Below are positions 1-8,331 of a stretch of DNA of 64,000 nt, one piece after another. Both the position numbers and the translations under genes were made by a program. The DNA comes from DSXH01 sp020724325 (GTDB lineage: Bacteria > Bacteroidota > Ignavibacteria > Ignavibacteriales > Melioribacteraceae), in assembly GCA_040756515.1 (NCBI GenBank), contig JBFLYW010000001.1:124001-188000 (forward strand), in the 5' to 3' direction. The notes below the pieces were generated by a model, which was given only the letters and a program-made list of their open reading frames with translations, was not told where the DNA came from and did no database searches. Position 1 is the first letter of the stretch. Each line of letters begins with the position of its first letter.

Positions 1-318
1 TTTCAATTCAATTACAATGTCATTGAAATACATAGTAAGGTCGTTAGATAGAACTGAAGAGAAGCGAGGTAAACCAAATCGTATTTCCGAATTATTTCCT
101 AGCCCAATTCTTAGCAAAGAATTTGGGTAAGATACTTCTTTAAATTCGCCCGACTGTTGAAATCCGATTCCTAATTCAAACTGAAACTGACCTCTTTTTA
201 TAGAAAATGGGCTTTCGGTATAATCAGGTCTATCAGTAATTATAACTTGTGAATATAGATTTATATTTAAAATCAAAAAAACTATAGTAAAGAACAATTT
301 TTTAGAAAATTTTAGCAT
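1..318 (-). CDS. Outer-membrane transporter-like protein, N-terminal part only
   Basis: The frame is open from an ATG at 318 to the first base of the window, so 106 N-terminal residues are visible and the rest lies outside. Residues 1-23 form a typical signal peptide (basic start, long hydrophobic run, cleavage near LYSQ). The mature start reads TDRPDYTESP followed by alternating hydrophobic residues (FQFELGIGFQ). This pattern resembles the Phenol_MetA_deg-like group of predicted outer-membrane beta-barrels. An AAGGA ribosome site lies about 10 bases before the ATG, and a TATAAT hexamer lies further upstream (334-339, minus strand). The exact substrate cannot be told. Seen: open frame, signal peptide, motif. 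Inferred: barrel and family. Confidence 0.7.
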   Translation of the reverse strand, partial: MLKFSKKLFFTIVFLILNINLYSQVIITDRPDYTESPFSIKRGQFQFELGIGFQQSGEFKEVSYPNSLLRIGLGNNSEIRFGLPRFSSVLSNDLTMYFNDIVIELK

Positions 319-540
319 AATGATTCCTTTAAAATTATAAAATGAGTTTTGTTACGAAGAAGTTCAAAAAAGAGATAACCACTTAGCCTAAGGCTCATCA
401 ACATAGGCGTAAAATTATCTAAAACAGTAATAAACATCAAAAATACTCTATCCCGAATGAGGGAACAAAACGTATAAAATATACTTGGTTTCTTAAGGGT
501 ATGTGGAAAAAATTCACAGCTTGAATAACATCAGTTTATC

Positions 541-764
541 AGTAATCTCTGAACAATATCGCTTGTCATTTCTCATCCCGCTTTGCGGGATTCGAAATGA
601 CGTTTCTCAGTCGCTTCGCTCCTTCGAAATAACATTTCTCGGTCACTTCGTTCCCTCGAAATAGCATTTCTCATCCCAGCGTTGATGGACGGTGAGTGTC
701 GAACCTAAACCTTGAAGGTCAAGCGTTGCTATTTAGTTCCTCATGACCTTCAAGGTTATTGATT
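541..764 (+). repeat. Dispersed intergenic repeat, copy 1
   Basis: Two blocks match copy 2 at 40334-40463 in the same orientation. The left block 541-572 matches 40334-40365 at 28 of 32 positions. The right block 699-764 matches 40398-40463, both 66 bases long, with seven mismatches by eye. The right block carries a perfect 14-base inverted repeat (708-721 with 744-757) around a 22-base loop. The middle part differs between copies, and here it is longer because of tandem units. No reading frame, transposase or clear terminal inverted repeat is present. It resembles the REP or MITE-like intergenic elements common in Bacteroidota-type genomes. Its function is unknown. Confidence 0.75.
567..680 (+). 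repeat. Tandem ~32-base palindromic units inside repeat copy 1
   Basis: The motif CATTTCTC (first two bases CG in the second unit) recurs at 567, 601, 633 and 665, a period of 32-34 bases. Each of the first three units ends in TCGAAAT, so each can fold back on itself. The first unit is a strong hairpin: 565-572 pairs with 594-601 and 575-581 pairs with 585-591 around a three-base loop. Units two and three have drifted in their middle parts, and the fourth is truncated. Similar ATTTCTC...GAAATGAC palindromes are known as short intergenic repeats in Bacteroidota-type genomes. Confidence 0.65.
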
Positions 765-768
765 CTTC

Positions 769-806
769 AGTCATACCGACTGCGTCGGTATTCCTTACTA
801 ATGACT
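769..806. repeat. Hairpin beside repeat copy 1
   Basis: Bases 773-780 and 784-791 form a perfect 8-base stem with a three-base loop. An outer pair AGTCAT (769-774) and ATGACT (801-806) can extend it as a looser arm. It directly follows the dispersed repeat and may be part of the same element, although copy 2 lacks it. No U-run follows on either strand, so it does not look like a simple terminator. Confidence 0.5.
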
Positions 807-947
807 CTTCTTCGTCTTCCGACAAGTCGTAATTATCCGAAATGACATTCCTGAGTTCTTTAGAAGTCTATATCAATAATTTACTAAAGAAGTTTCTACA
901 ATCCTTATCCAGCCAGAAACCATCTTTAACCAACAAACGAAAAACTA

Positions 948-2513
948 TTATCCTTCGTGCTTGGTTTTAAATCCTTTTAACATCCATTTTCTTGCGAGCA
1001 ACAAACTTACTGGACTAACAATTGCAATAAATCCGTAGATCAGCCACATAAATTCAGTATTCATTAGAGCCGGCGGAGTATCTGCCGGACAGTATTGCAT
1101 CAAAAACCAACCTGAATAGAAACTTGTTACAACTTTAGTGAGGAACCATGGGAACTGTCCAATACCCATATAAATTCCGGTCATATTTTTTGGAGCAATT
1201 TCAGCAACCCATTGCAAGAACCTCGGCTGCCACATTGCTTCTCCAATTGTCATTATAATAAGGTAAGCCAATAACGTTTCCATGCTCGGACCAAATGCCA
1301 GAATAAAAGTAGGAGACGCCATTACAAATGTTCCAATTATCATCATTGTATATGCATTACGTTTTGATGTAAGTGCTGCAATCATTGGTGTAAGAACAAA
1401 AATTAATATCGGATTTAAGTTTACGAAAAACTCAAAGTTATCCTGAACAAATCCTTCGAATGCCCGGCTTGTATATAAAGGTAGAGTAAGCCAGTTATGA
1501 GCAAATAGAGTTTGAACAGGTATAAGGATAAAAATAAAGAAGAGGAACCGCTTATCTTTCAAAGGAAAATTTTTAAGGTAGAATTTCAATTTCTCCTTTG
1601 CAGTCATTTTTGAAAGCTCATCTTCATTCTCTTTCTGGTTCTCATTTTTTTCTTTTGATGCATCATCAATTGCTTTAGCAACCGCTTTCTTAGTCATAAT
1701 AAAATATACAACTGCAATACCTGCTGCAGTCAAAGCGACATAAACCCAAAAGACACCCAGAATGCTTGTTGCTTTTCTAACTGGAGGAGAAATCAATCCG
1801 GGTAAATAACCGCCCAGGTTCATCAAAGCATATAACATAGCATAACCAATTGCAGCAGTATTTTCTGATGTAAATTTTTTAACCGCAGCATAAGCAGCCG
1901 GCTGATACATACCATAACCAATTACGATACCAAGAATTCCTAACATTGCATAGATATGTGCAGAGTTCCAAAGCCCGGGGGAACCGAGATGAGGTGCAGT
2001 TGATAATAAAATTCTACCGAACAACATAAATGAGAGTGCATAAAGAAGCGCCTTTCTTACACCAACTATATCAACAGCAGCACCAAGGAATAACATGCTT
2101 AATGTAATGCCGGCTGTTAAAACGCCAACCATATTACCGGCACGGATATCATCCAGTTTAATATAATCGTTAAAATAGATTGCGAGCAAACCAACAACAC
2201 CAAAATAAGTTAATCCTTCAAGAATATAGGAAATATTTAATCCGAGCAGCGCTCTTGATGTATGTGCAAGGTCAATAAACGGTTGTGTTATTTCCCAGAT
2301 GATATTAGCGAAAGTATTTTTTTCATCTCGTTCTGCATTTTTTTTACCATTAATCAATAAAACCATAATTAATGCAAGAGGTGGAAGAATAAGTGCTGAT
2401 ATAAACATAACTTTGGCATTAAATCCTTTCCGGATTGCAAATCGGGTTGAACCAAGCAGCATAACAAAATAAACAATCAATCCTAATCCAATTAAGGAAA
2501 TTTGTAGATCCAT
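948..2513 (-). CDS. MFS transporter, POT-like
   Basis: This is a 521-residue integral membrane protein with about twelve hydrophobic helices and a charged cytoplasmic loop rich in K, E and N near residues 285-310. That is the usual position of the central loop of a major facilitator superfamily carrier. The helix after residue 120 carries GAAVDIVGVRKALL, which resembles the conserved cytoplasmic loop between helices 2 and 3 (GxxxDxxGrr). Overall the pattern recalls proton-dependent oligopeptide-type (POT/PTR) carriers, but the substrate cannot be read from sequence. The gene lies 17 bases after murB and probably shares its transcript. The ATG at 2513 is the natural start. Confidence 0.75.
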   Translation of the reverse strand: MDLQISLIGLGLIVYFVMLLGSTRFAIRKGFNAKVMFISALILPPLALIMVLLINGKKNAERDEKNTFANIIWEITQPFIDLAHTSRALLGLNISYILEGLTYFGVVGLLAIYFNDYIKLDDIRAGNMVGVLTAGITLSMLFLGAAVDIVGVRKALLYALSFMLFGRILLSTAPHLGSPGLWNSAHIYAMLGILGIVIGYGMYQPAAYAAVKKFTSENTAAIGYAMLYALMNLGGYLPGLISPPVRKATSILGVFWVYVALTAAGIAVVYFIMTKKAVAKAIDDASKEKNENQKENEDELSKMTAKEKLKFYLKNFPLKDKRFLFFIFILIPVQTLFAHNWLTLPLYTSRAFEGFVQDNFEFFVNLNPILIFVLTPMIAALTSKRNAYTMMIIGTFVMASPTFILAFGPSMETLLAYLIIMTIGEAMWQPRFLQWVAEIAPKNMTGIYMGIGQFPWFLTKVVTSFYSGWFLMQYCPADTPPALMNTEFMWLIYGFIAIVSPVSLLLARKWMLKGFKTKHEG

Positions 2514-2530
2514 TAATCGCCTCTATATTA

Positions 2531-3547
2531 TTAAATGATATTCACTTCAGAACTTAATTTGATACCAAATTTTTCTTCCACATCAGCACTAATTTTTTCT
2601 GCAAATTCCAAAATTTCTTTACCGTTAGCTCCACCATAATTAGTAATTATTAAAGCTTGTTTTTCAAATGCGCCAACATTCCCTACACGTTTACCTTTGT
2701 AGCCGCATTTTTCAATTAACCATCCAGCCGATATTTTGTACTCATTCTTATTTTGTTTGAAATAAACTATATCGTGGAATTGTTTTATTAGTTCTTTAAT
2801 TGTTCTGCCGTCAACTTCAGGATTTTTAAAGTAACTTCCGGCATTTCCAAATTCTTTAGGGTCTGGTAATTTACTGCGGCGGATCTTTTTGACGGTATCG
2901 CTTACTAATTCAATTGTAATTTTTTCTTGTGGAATGGAATGCAATACTTCTTGTAAGGATTTATACGAGAGTCTAAGTTTTTTTTCTTTAGATAATTCCA
3001 GAATAATTTTTGTAATTAGGATTTTGTCTTTAAGCTGATTTTTGAAAATGCTGTTTCGATAACCGAAAATACATTCTGAATTGGTTAAGGTAACAAAACT
3101 GTTATTAACCAGATCTAAATATTCTACACTATGCAATACATCTTTAAGTTCAACTCCATATGCTCCAATATTCTGAATTGGAGCTGCGCCAACAGTTCCG
3201 GGAATTAAACTAAGGTTTTCAATTCCATAAAACTTGTTTGAAACGGTATAGCTAACAAGATCGTCCCATAATTCTCCTGCAGCAGATTCAAGAAGAAGAC
3301 TGTTTTGGGATTCTTCAATTATTCTTATTTCCTTCTTAGAATATTTTAAAACTACACCCTCGTAGTCCCGCGTAAATAAAATATTACTTCCGCTGCCAAG
3401 AATCAGTAATGGTTCCTTTTTAATCAATTCCGATTTTAAAAACTGATCTAAATCTTTATCAGAATCCATTTGGAGAAAGTATTTGGCATTAACATCAACG
3501 CCAAAAGTATTATAATATTTAAGAGAGAAGTTTTTAAAAAGATTCAT
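2531..3547 (-). CDS. murB: UDP-N-acetylmuramate dehydrogenase (MurB)
   Basis: MurB is the FAD- and NADPH-dependent reductase that turns UDP-GlcNAc-enolpyruvate into UDP-MurNAc, an early cytoplasmic step of peptidoglycan synthesis. The FAD-binding motif GSGSNILF is near residues 51-58, then GTVGAAPIQNIGAYG. The catalytic-serine motif GSYFKNP follows in the second half, with a C-terminal SSEV that fits the conserved glutamate. I chose the ATG at 3547 because the family starts just before LKYYNTFG. The frame extends upstream to a TTG at 3601, overlapping the comEC end by 16 bases, but those 18 residues have no counterpart in MurB. Length 338 is normal for type I MurB. Confidence 0.93.
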   Translation of the reverse strand: MNLFKNFSLKYYNTFGVDVNAKYFLQMDSDKDLDQFLKSELIKKEPLLILGSGSNILFTRDYEGVVLKYSKKEIRIIEESQNSLLLESAAGELWDDLVSYTVSNKFYGIENLSLIPGTVGAAPIQNIGAYGVELKDVLHSVEYLDLVNNSFVTLTNSECIFGYRNSIFKNQLKDKILITKIILELSKEKKLRLSYKSLQEVLHSIPQEKITIELVSDTVKKIRRSKLPDPKEFGNAGSYFKNPEVDGRTIKELIKQFHDIVYFKQNKNEYKISAGWLIEKCGYKGKRVGNVGAFEKQALIITNYGGANGKEILEFAEKISADVEEKFGIKLSSEVNII

Positions 3548-3585
3548 TAGCCCGGTAACTTTTGCATTCAAAATATAACGCCGAG

Positions 3586-5982
3586 TTATTCTTTTTTCCA
3601 ATTAATATTTTTTATTGTGCAGCCATCAGATTGTAATAATATTCCACCCGAATGGTCGGTTCTAAGAATTTTAATTCCTTTTGAATTAAACCGGTCAATA
3701 ATTTCCGGACTTGGATGATTAAAAAAGTTTACAACACCAGCAGATATTACAACATACTCTGGTTCTACTGTATCAATAAAGTTTTCACTGCTGCTCGTTT
3801 TGCTTCCATGATGCCCGGCTTTAAGTACATTACTTTTAAGAAAACTGCCATAATTATTAAGGAAATATTTCTCAGCTTTTATTCCGGAGTCGCCGGTAAA
3901 AAGGAAAGATATATTTCCAAAAACAAGTTTTAATACCCCGCTTCTATCGTTCATACTGAAGGTACTGAAAATGTAATTTGTAGTGTCATTAAGGATGTAC
4001 AATCTAACACCATCAATCTTAAGAAATGACTTACCAAAATACTTAACAGGAATATTATTACTCCTTATTGCGTTTTCTAATTCATTATCACTATCAACAT
4101 TAAAATCAGGTGTGGGTTTAAATATCTGTTTTACTCTTTTCTTTTCAATTAATGCAAGATAACCCTTATAATGGTCAGCATCGGCATGGGTAATAAAACC
4201 GTAATCAATTTTGTCAATTCCAAGATAGTCTAATAAGGGGATAAGTATCCGTTCGCCGTTATCAAAAAATTGGGTTGCGTTACCGCCATCAATTAATGCG
4301 GTTTTTCCGTATGGAAACTTTATTAGAATAGCATCACCCTGCCCAACGTCAACCGCGAGGACAGATAGTTTATTATCCGGCATTAAATCTTCGTCATCAA
4401 TTTTGAATCCGGTAAAAAGAATACTAACTGTAAGAAGAGAAAAAATCAGTTTCGATTTCCAGTTTGTAAGTCTTTTCCAAAAAAGAGCAATTAAAAAAGC
4501 TGCACTGTAGAATAAAACCGAATCGAACAAAGAAAATTTTTGTATAGATATGAATGCATATTCATATCTTCCCATCAAGCGGACAAACGAGAATAACAGA
4601 AAAGATAAGAACTCATTTGCCGATGCGTATGATATACCCAAAAAGTAAAAAACCGAACCCGCAATCAAAGTCATTATTCCAAGCCCAACAATAAAACCAA
4701 TTAAAGGAATAACTATTAGGTTAGCAATTAAAGCAACTAACGATAGCTTATGAAAATATAAAAGTGTAAATGGAAGAGTTCCAATCTGTGCTGCGAATGA
4801 AACGGAAAAGAATAATAGAAGATATTTCACAATTCCGGATTTTATTTTCCATCTGCTAATATATCGTGCCATAGGAGGGTATAAAGTTACAATCGCAATA
4901 ACTGCAGAAAAGGATAATAGAAAGCCCGGATTAAAAAGATCGCCCGGATTCAGTAATAGGATTATCAATGCAGCCAGTGCTAGAGAATTCATGCTATTAT
5001 AACTCCTTCCCGTTAATGGTGCAATTACCATTGCAATTGCCATTATTGCTGCACGAAGAACCGATGTTGGATAATTGGTTATAACAACGAATAATAATAA
5101 ACCAATTATAGTAAAGCCGTATCTGTAGTAGGGATTTAATCTCTTAAAGAGAAAAACAAATATTAATACTATGAAACCAACATGAAGTCCTGATACGGCA
5201 AGGACATGAATTACACCTGCATTTATAAAATCAACTTTTGTTTCGAAGTTGATCATACTCTTATCAGCTAGAAGCAGTCCACGTAGTAAGGATGCAGTTG
5301 AACTATTATGATATTTCCTTATTACTTCATCAATACTTTTTCTAAGATTGAATGCTGCATTTTTCTGGTAGTCTATCCGGTCAGATATTATTTTAATATC
5401 GCTAACACGGTAAATTACCAATAATCCATTTATTCCGGCTTCGGTTAAAGTCGATTCATAATCGAACTCACCGGGATTCCGGTTATCTCGTGCGCGTGTA
5501 ATTGTTCCTTTTGCTTTTACGTAATTTCCAATTGCAATTTTTTGATAAAAACCATCAAGATTATGAGTTGAGTCTTTTACAGTAGAAAGTAGTTGGATCT
5601 TACCTTTAAAATGTTTTTCTGCACTTTGAATGGAATCAACCGATAAATAGAATATTATTCTATCCGGACGCATCAGGTTTACATCTACAACTTTACCGAA
5701 TAAGTACGCATCTTTTATTACCGGAAGATCAAACGGATATTTAACTTTTTCACTTTTATTTAGAGCATAATGAACCATACCTGATGAGAGCAATGCAAGA
5801 AGAATAATAAAACCTGTCCATTTATTGGTTTGTTTTCTATACAAAAAATGGAGCAGAACGGTAAGAAGAATGAAAACTAAAAAGATAATTACTAAGTAGG
5901 TAAGATTAATCCTAATCACTGATTGTAAAACAATTCCCGAAATAAAAACCGCAACAAACTTTATGAGCGGGTATTTATTCAA
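3586..5982 (-). CDS. comEC: ComEC/Rec2-family DNA uptake channel
   Basis: ComEC forms the inner-membrane channel that takes in single-stranded DNA during natural transformation. The 798 residues show the complete layout: N-terminal helices and a soluble OB-like part (about 1-200), a multi-helix competence domain containing VLAVSGLHVGF, and a C-terminal metallo-beta-lactamase-like domain with THADADHYKG and AGHHGSKTSSS. Those histidines and aspartates fit the metal ligands of the proposed nuclease domain. The start is TTG at 5982, inside a TTGA overlap with the stop of the upstream gene, which suggests translational coupling. No pilus or DprA gene is in the window, so competence itself is unproven. 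Confidence 0.92.
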   Translation of the reverse strand: MNKYPLIKFVAVFISGIVLQSVIRINLTYLVIIFLVFILLTVLLHFLYRKQTNKWTGFIILLALLSSGMVHYALNKSEKVKYPFDLPVIKDAYLFGKVVDVNLMRPDRIIFYLSVDSIQSAEKHFKGKIQLLSTVKDSTHNLDGFYQKIAIGNYVKAKGTITRARDNRNPGEFDYESTLTEAGINGLLVIYRVSDIKIISDRIDYQKNAAFNLRKSIDEVIRKYHNSSTASLLRGLLLADKSMINFETKVDFINAGVIHVLAVSGLHVGFIVLIFVFLFKRLNPYYRYGFTIIGLLLFVVITNYPTSVLRAAIMAIAMVIAPLTGRSYNSMNSLALAALIILLLNPGDLFNPGFLLSFSAVIAIVTLYPPMARYISRWKIKSGIVKYLLLFFSVSFAAQIGTLPFTLLYFHKLSLVALIANLIVIPLIGFIVGLGIMTLIAGSVFYFLGISYASANEFLSFLLFSFVRLMGRYEYAFISIQKFSLFDSVLFYSAAFLIALFWKRLTNWKSKLIFSLLTVSILFTGFKIDDEDLMPDNKLSVLAVDVGQGDAILIKFPYGKTALIDGGNATQFFDNGERILIPLLDYLGIDKIDYGFITHADADHYKGYLALIEKKRVKQIFKPTPDFNVDSDNELENAIRSNNIPVKYFGKSFLKIDGVRLYILNDTTNYIFSTFSMNDRSGVLKLVFGNISFLFTGDSGIKAEKYFLNNYGSFLKSNVLKAGHHGSKTSSSENFIDTVEPEYVVISAGVVNFFNHPSPEIIDRFNSKGIKILRTDHSGGILLQSDGCTIKNINWKKE

Positions 5983-6881
5983 TCATACATCTCCAAAATA
6001 GCGGGTTTAATATCTGCAAGTGTTTTAATTCTTTTTGACAATTCATTAGAGTATTGACCAAATACCATTCCAAGTGCGGGATTAAGTGTATGCATTTTTA
6101 TTGATAAGTCTTCAAAGTTTCCATGGTCTGAACAAACAACTAATGTCATATTCTTCTTAAGCTTTCGAGTTAGATGAAGGAGAAAGCGGTCTAGTATTCC
6201 CGTGGTATATTCGAGCAAGTCAATATTTCTACCGTGACCGAGATGATCTGTGTGAAAGATTTCGAATAATGTAAAATGATTTTCTGATGCAATTCGCATT
6301 AACCGGTTTGCAGCAGTTTCCGGCTTAATAATGCGAAGTTTGTAATTCATCCGTTCTACAAATCGGCTGTTATCAATTTCTGCGCTAAGTGCTTTCCCTT
6401 GGTGTAAATCTTTTACATTGTTAAGCCGGATTCCGGTTAACAGACAGCTTAGTGTAGTAACACTTAATCTGCTTCTTCCCGAATTAACATAATCGAAAAA
6501 TACTTTAGGATACGCATTTACAAAGCTTACTTTTTTCTTTCTTAGCTTAAATTCCCGCAACAAATTTTTTTCTTTAATGATTGGTACTAAGGTTGAATAA
6601 GGATATGGACCAAAATGCCTACCGAGAATTTTTTGAGCATTTACACCACAAAAAATTGAAGTTTGCCCTGTGCCGCTTAACGGAATATCCGGCACTCCCA
6701 TTATTGCATCGACCGGGAAAAGGGAACCGTGAGAGTTGGAGAGTTTCTGATTATTTAGGTGGGGAATCGACCCAAAGTTTTCTGTAAATGTTTTGAATCC
6801 AAATTTGAAGAAGGGGTTGTTTTTATAATCCTCTTTACCAATTCCTACGCCATCAATGAAAATCATAACCGTTGAATGCAA
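5979..6881 (-). CDS. Alkaline-phosphatase-superfamily metalloenzyme
   Basis: The protein (300 residues) opens with FIDGVGIGKED and carries HTDHLGHGRN and later CSDHGNFED. These Asp/His clusters are the two-metal site motifs of the alkaline phosphatase superfamily, closest in style to phosphopentomutase and cofactor-independent phosphoglycerate mutase. The conserved GTGQTSIFCG is where the nucleophilic Ser/Thr would lie. It is shorter than iPGM (about 510) and phosphopentomutase (about 400), so its exact reaction is unknown. The TTG start at 6881 has an AAAAGG site about 7 bases upstream; an ATG at 6866 is an alternative. The stop overlaps the comEC start by four bases. Confidence 0.75.
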   Translation of the reverse strand: MHSTVMIFIDGVGIGKEDYKNNPFFKFGFKTFTENFGSIPHLNNQKLSNSHGSLFPVDAIMGVPDIPLSGTGQTSIFCGVNAQKILGRHFGPYPYSTLVPIIKEKNLLREFKLRKKKVSFVNAYPKVFFDYVNSGRSRLSVTTLSCLLTGIRLNNVKDLHQGKALSAEIDNSRFVERMNYKLRIIKPETAANRLMRIASENHFTLFEIFHTDHLGHGRNIDLLEYTTGILDRFLLHLTRKLKKNMTLVVCSDHGNFEDLSIKMHTLNPALGMVFGQYSNELSKRIKTLADIKPAILEMYD

Positions 6882-6930
6882 AATTGTACCTTTTGAAATA
6901 AAAAATTTAATTGAACGCAGATGGAACAGA

Positions 6931-7404
6931 TTAAACGGATTTTAACAGAATATCATTTTTAGATTCTACTAAAATTGTAACCGGTCCATCATTAAATATT
7001 TTTACGAGCATCATAGCACCGAATATTCCGCATTTAACTTTTTCTTCTCCAAGAATTTCTTTCATTCTAAGTACAAATTTATTGTAAAGTTGATCTGCAA
7101 CTTCTGGACGAGCAGCATCAATAAAACTGGGGCGGTTTCCTCTTCGCGTATCTCCGTATAATGTAAATTGTGAAATCACAAGCACTTCACCGCCAACATC
7201 CTTAATGGAAAGGTTCATCTTATCCTGTTCATCTTCAAATATGCGGAGGTTAGAACATTTTTCTGCCAAATAGTTCAGTTCTTCAATCGTATCGCCTTCC
7301 CTAACTCCTAATAGTATTACCATTCCTTTACCTATACTAGCTGAGTATTTAGTAGAAAGTACTTCTACAGAACTTTCGGTAACACGCTGAACTAATGCTC
7401 TCAT
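6931..7404 (-). CDS. dtd: D-aminoacyl-tRNA deacylase
   Basis: Dtd hydrolyses D-amino acids (and glycine from mischarged tRNA-Ala) off tRNA, a cytoplasmic proofreading step. The protein is 157 residues, normal for the family. It begins MRALVQRVTESSVEV and carries SQFTLYGDTRRGNRPSF, with the catalytic-pocket SQFTLYG, and the C-terminal NDGPVTILVES containing the cross-subunit Gly-Pro motif. The start codon lies in an ATGA overlap with the prmC stop, so the two genes are co-translated. No anomaly was seen. Confidence 0.95.
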   Translation of the reverse strand: MRALVQRVTESSVEVLSTKYSASIGKGMVILLGVREGDTIEELNYLAEKCSNLRIFEDEQDKMNLSIKDVGGEVLVISQFTLYGDTRRGNRPSFIDAARPEVADQLYNKFVLRMKEILGEEKVKCGIFGAMMLVKIFNDGPVTILVESKNDILLKSV

Positions 7405-8252
7405 TTTTTTATACCGTAAATTACTCTGTTAATTCGCTGGTAATCTTTTACAATTTTTATCTCTTCGAAACCTTGGTCAAACATAATCTTATGTACATTA
7501 CTAGATTGTCCAAAACCTATTTCAAAAAATAATTTCCCACACTTTTTTAATCTCTCGGCTGCAATTTCGGAAATCTTTCTATAAAATTTCAATCCATCTT
7601 CATTATCGGTAACTGCAAAGACCGGTTCATACGAAGTTATTTCTGTATGTAATGAATTATAATCATCAATGCCAACATAAGGCGGATTAGAAACTATCAC
7701 GTCAAAAAAATATTCGTTTAACAAATCATTTGAGACAATATTGCCAATAATAAAATTGATATTCTGGGCATTATTTTTTCTTGCATTATTCTGTGCGACT
7801 TCAATAGCTGCTTCGCTAATATCAACCGAAAATATTTCTGCATTAGGAATATTTTTAGCGAGTGCAATAGAGATATTTCCACTTCCACAACCAATATCAA
7901 GTATCATTGGCGCATCAGCTGCATTAACCTCATTCAAAATAGTTTCAACAAGAATTTCGGTTTCCGGACGTGGAATTAGTACGGATGGATTTACTTCCAG
8001 AATTAGTCCATAAAATTCTGTATTACCCACTATATACTGAACAGGTTCATACTTTCCACGCCGCGCAATATACTGTCTGAATATTTCTACTTCAATTTCT
8101 TTAAGCGGCTGATCAAATTTTAAGTAGAGATCCAATCGCTTGCAATTAAGAGTATTTGCTAAAAGAATTTCTGCATTAGCTCTTGAGGAGGAAATTCCTT
8201 TCTTTTCGAAATATTCTGAAGCTAACTTAAGTGCACTTAAAACTGTTAACAT
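7401..8252 (-). CDS. prmC: Release factor glutamine methyltransferase (PrmC)
   Basis: PrmC methylates the glutamine of the GGQ motif in peptide chain release factors RF1 and RF2, using S-adenosylmethionine. The 283 residues have a helical N-terminal substrate-binding part, then the AdoMet-binding ILDIGCGSGNISIAL, and the diagnostic NPPYVG motif that binds the glutamine side chain. GKYEPVQYIVG just before the fold is also typical. The next gene, dtd, overlaps by four bases. prfA, the usual neighbour, is not present here. Confidence 0.95.
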   Translation of the reverse strand: MLTVLSALKLASEYFEKKGISSSRANAEILLANTLNCKRLDLYLKFDQPLKEIEVEIFRQYIARRGKYEPVQYIVGNTEFYGLILEVNPSVLIPRPETEILVETILNEVNAADAPMILDIGCGSGNISIALAKNIPNAEIFSVDISEAAIEVAQNNARKNNAQNINFIIGNIVSNDLLNEYFFDVIVSNPPYVGIDDYNSLHTEITSYEPVFAVTDNEDGLKFYRKISEIAAERLKKCGKLFFEIGFGQSSNVHKIMFDQGFEEIKIVKDYQRINRVIYGIKK

Positions 8253-8273
8253 GTTTTTTCAATTCTGCTTATT

Positions 8274-8309
8274 TAAAATAATAAAGGGGAAGCATCAATT
8301 GCCTCCCCT
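8274..8309 (-). terminator. Hairpin terminator at the end of the respiratory operon
   Basis: Bases 8301-8309 and 8285-8293 form a 9-base GC-rich stem with one mismatch and a 7-base loop. On the minus strand it is followed by TTTATTATTTT. It begins about 22 bases past the stop of the last gene of the act-cox operon, where a rho-independent terminator would be expected. Confidence 0.75.
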
Positions 8310-8331
8310 ATTTATAAATACACAATAAATT

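Larger units (their letters stand above)
319..947. other. Repeat-bearing intergenic region, no gene
   Basis: These 629 bases hold no credible coding frame. They contain the dispersed repeat (541-764), a tandem set of about 32-base units (567-680) and a further hairpin (773-791). The left part (319-540) shows nothing beyond the probable promoter of the truncated outer-membrane gene, and 807-947 shows no clear structure. The neighbouring genes on both sides are on the minus strand, so the region is the 3' flank of the MFS gene and the 5' flank of the truncated gene. Confidence 0.7.

Noticed and set aside
567..680. Possible CRISPR-like array
   Set aside because: The units are 32-34 bases with no separate spacers, they have drifted, and no cas gene is present. 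They are palindromic tandem units.
319..947. Insertion sequence or decayed transposase
   Set aside because: No transposase fragment, terminal inverted repeat or target duplication could be seen, only short palindromic repeats.
3547..3601. Longer MurB starting at TTG 3601
   Set aside because: The additional 18 residues have no counterpart in MurB, the codon is TTG without a good ribosome site, and the ATG at 3547 falls at the family's usual start.
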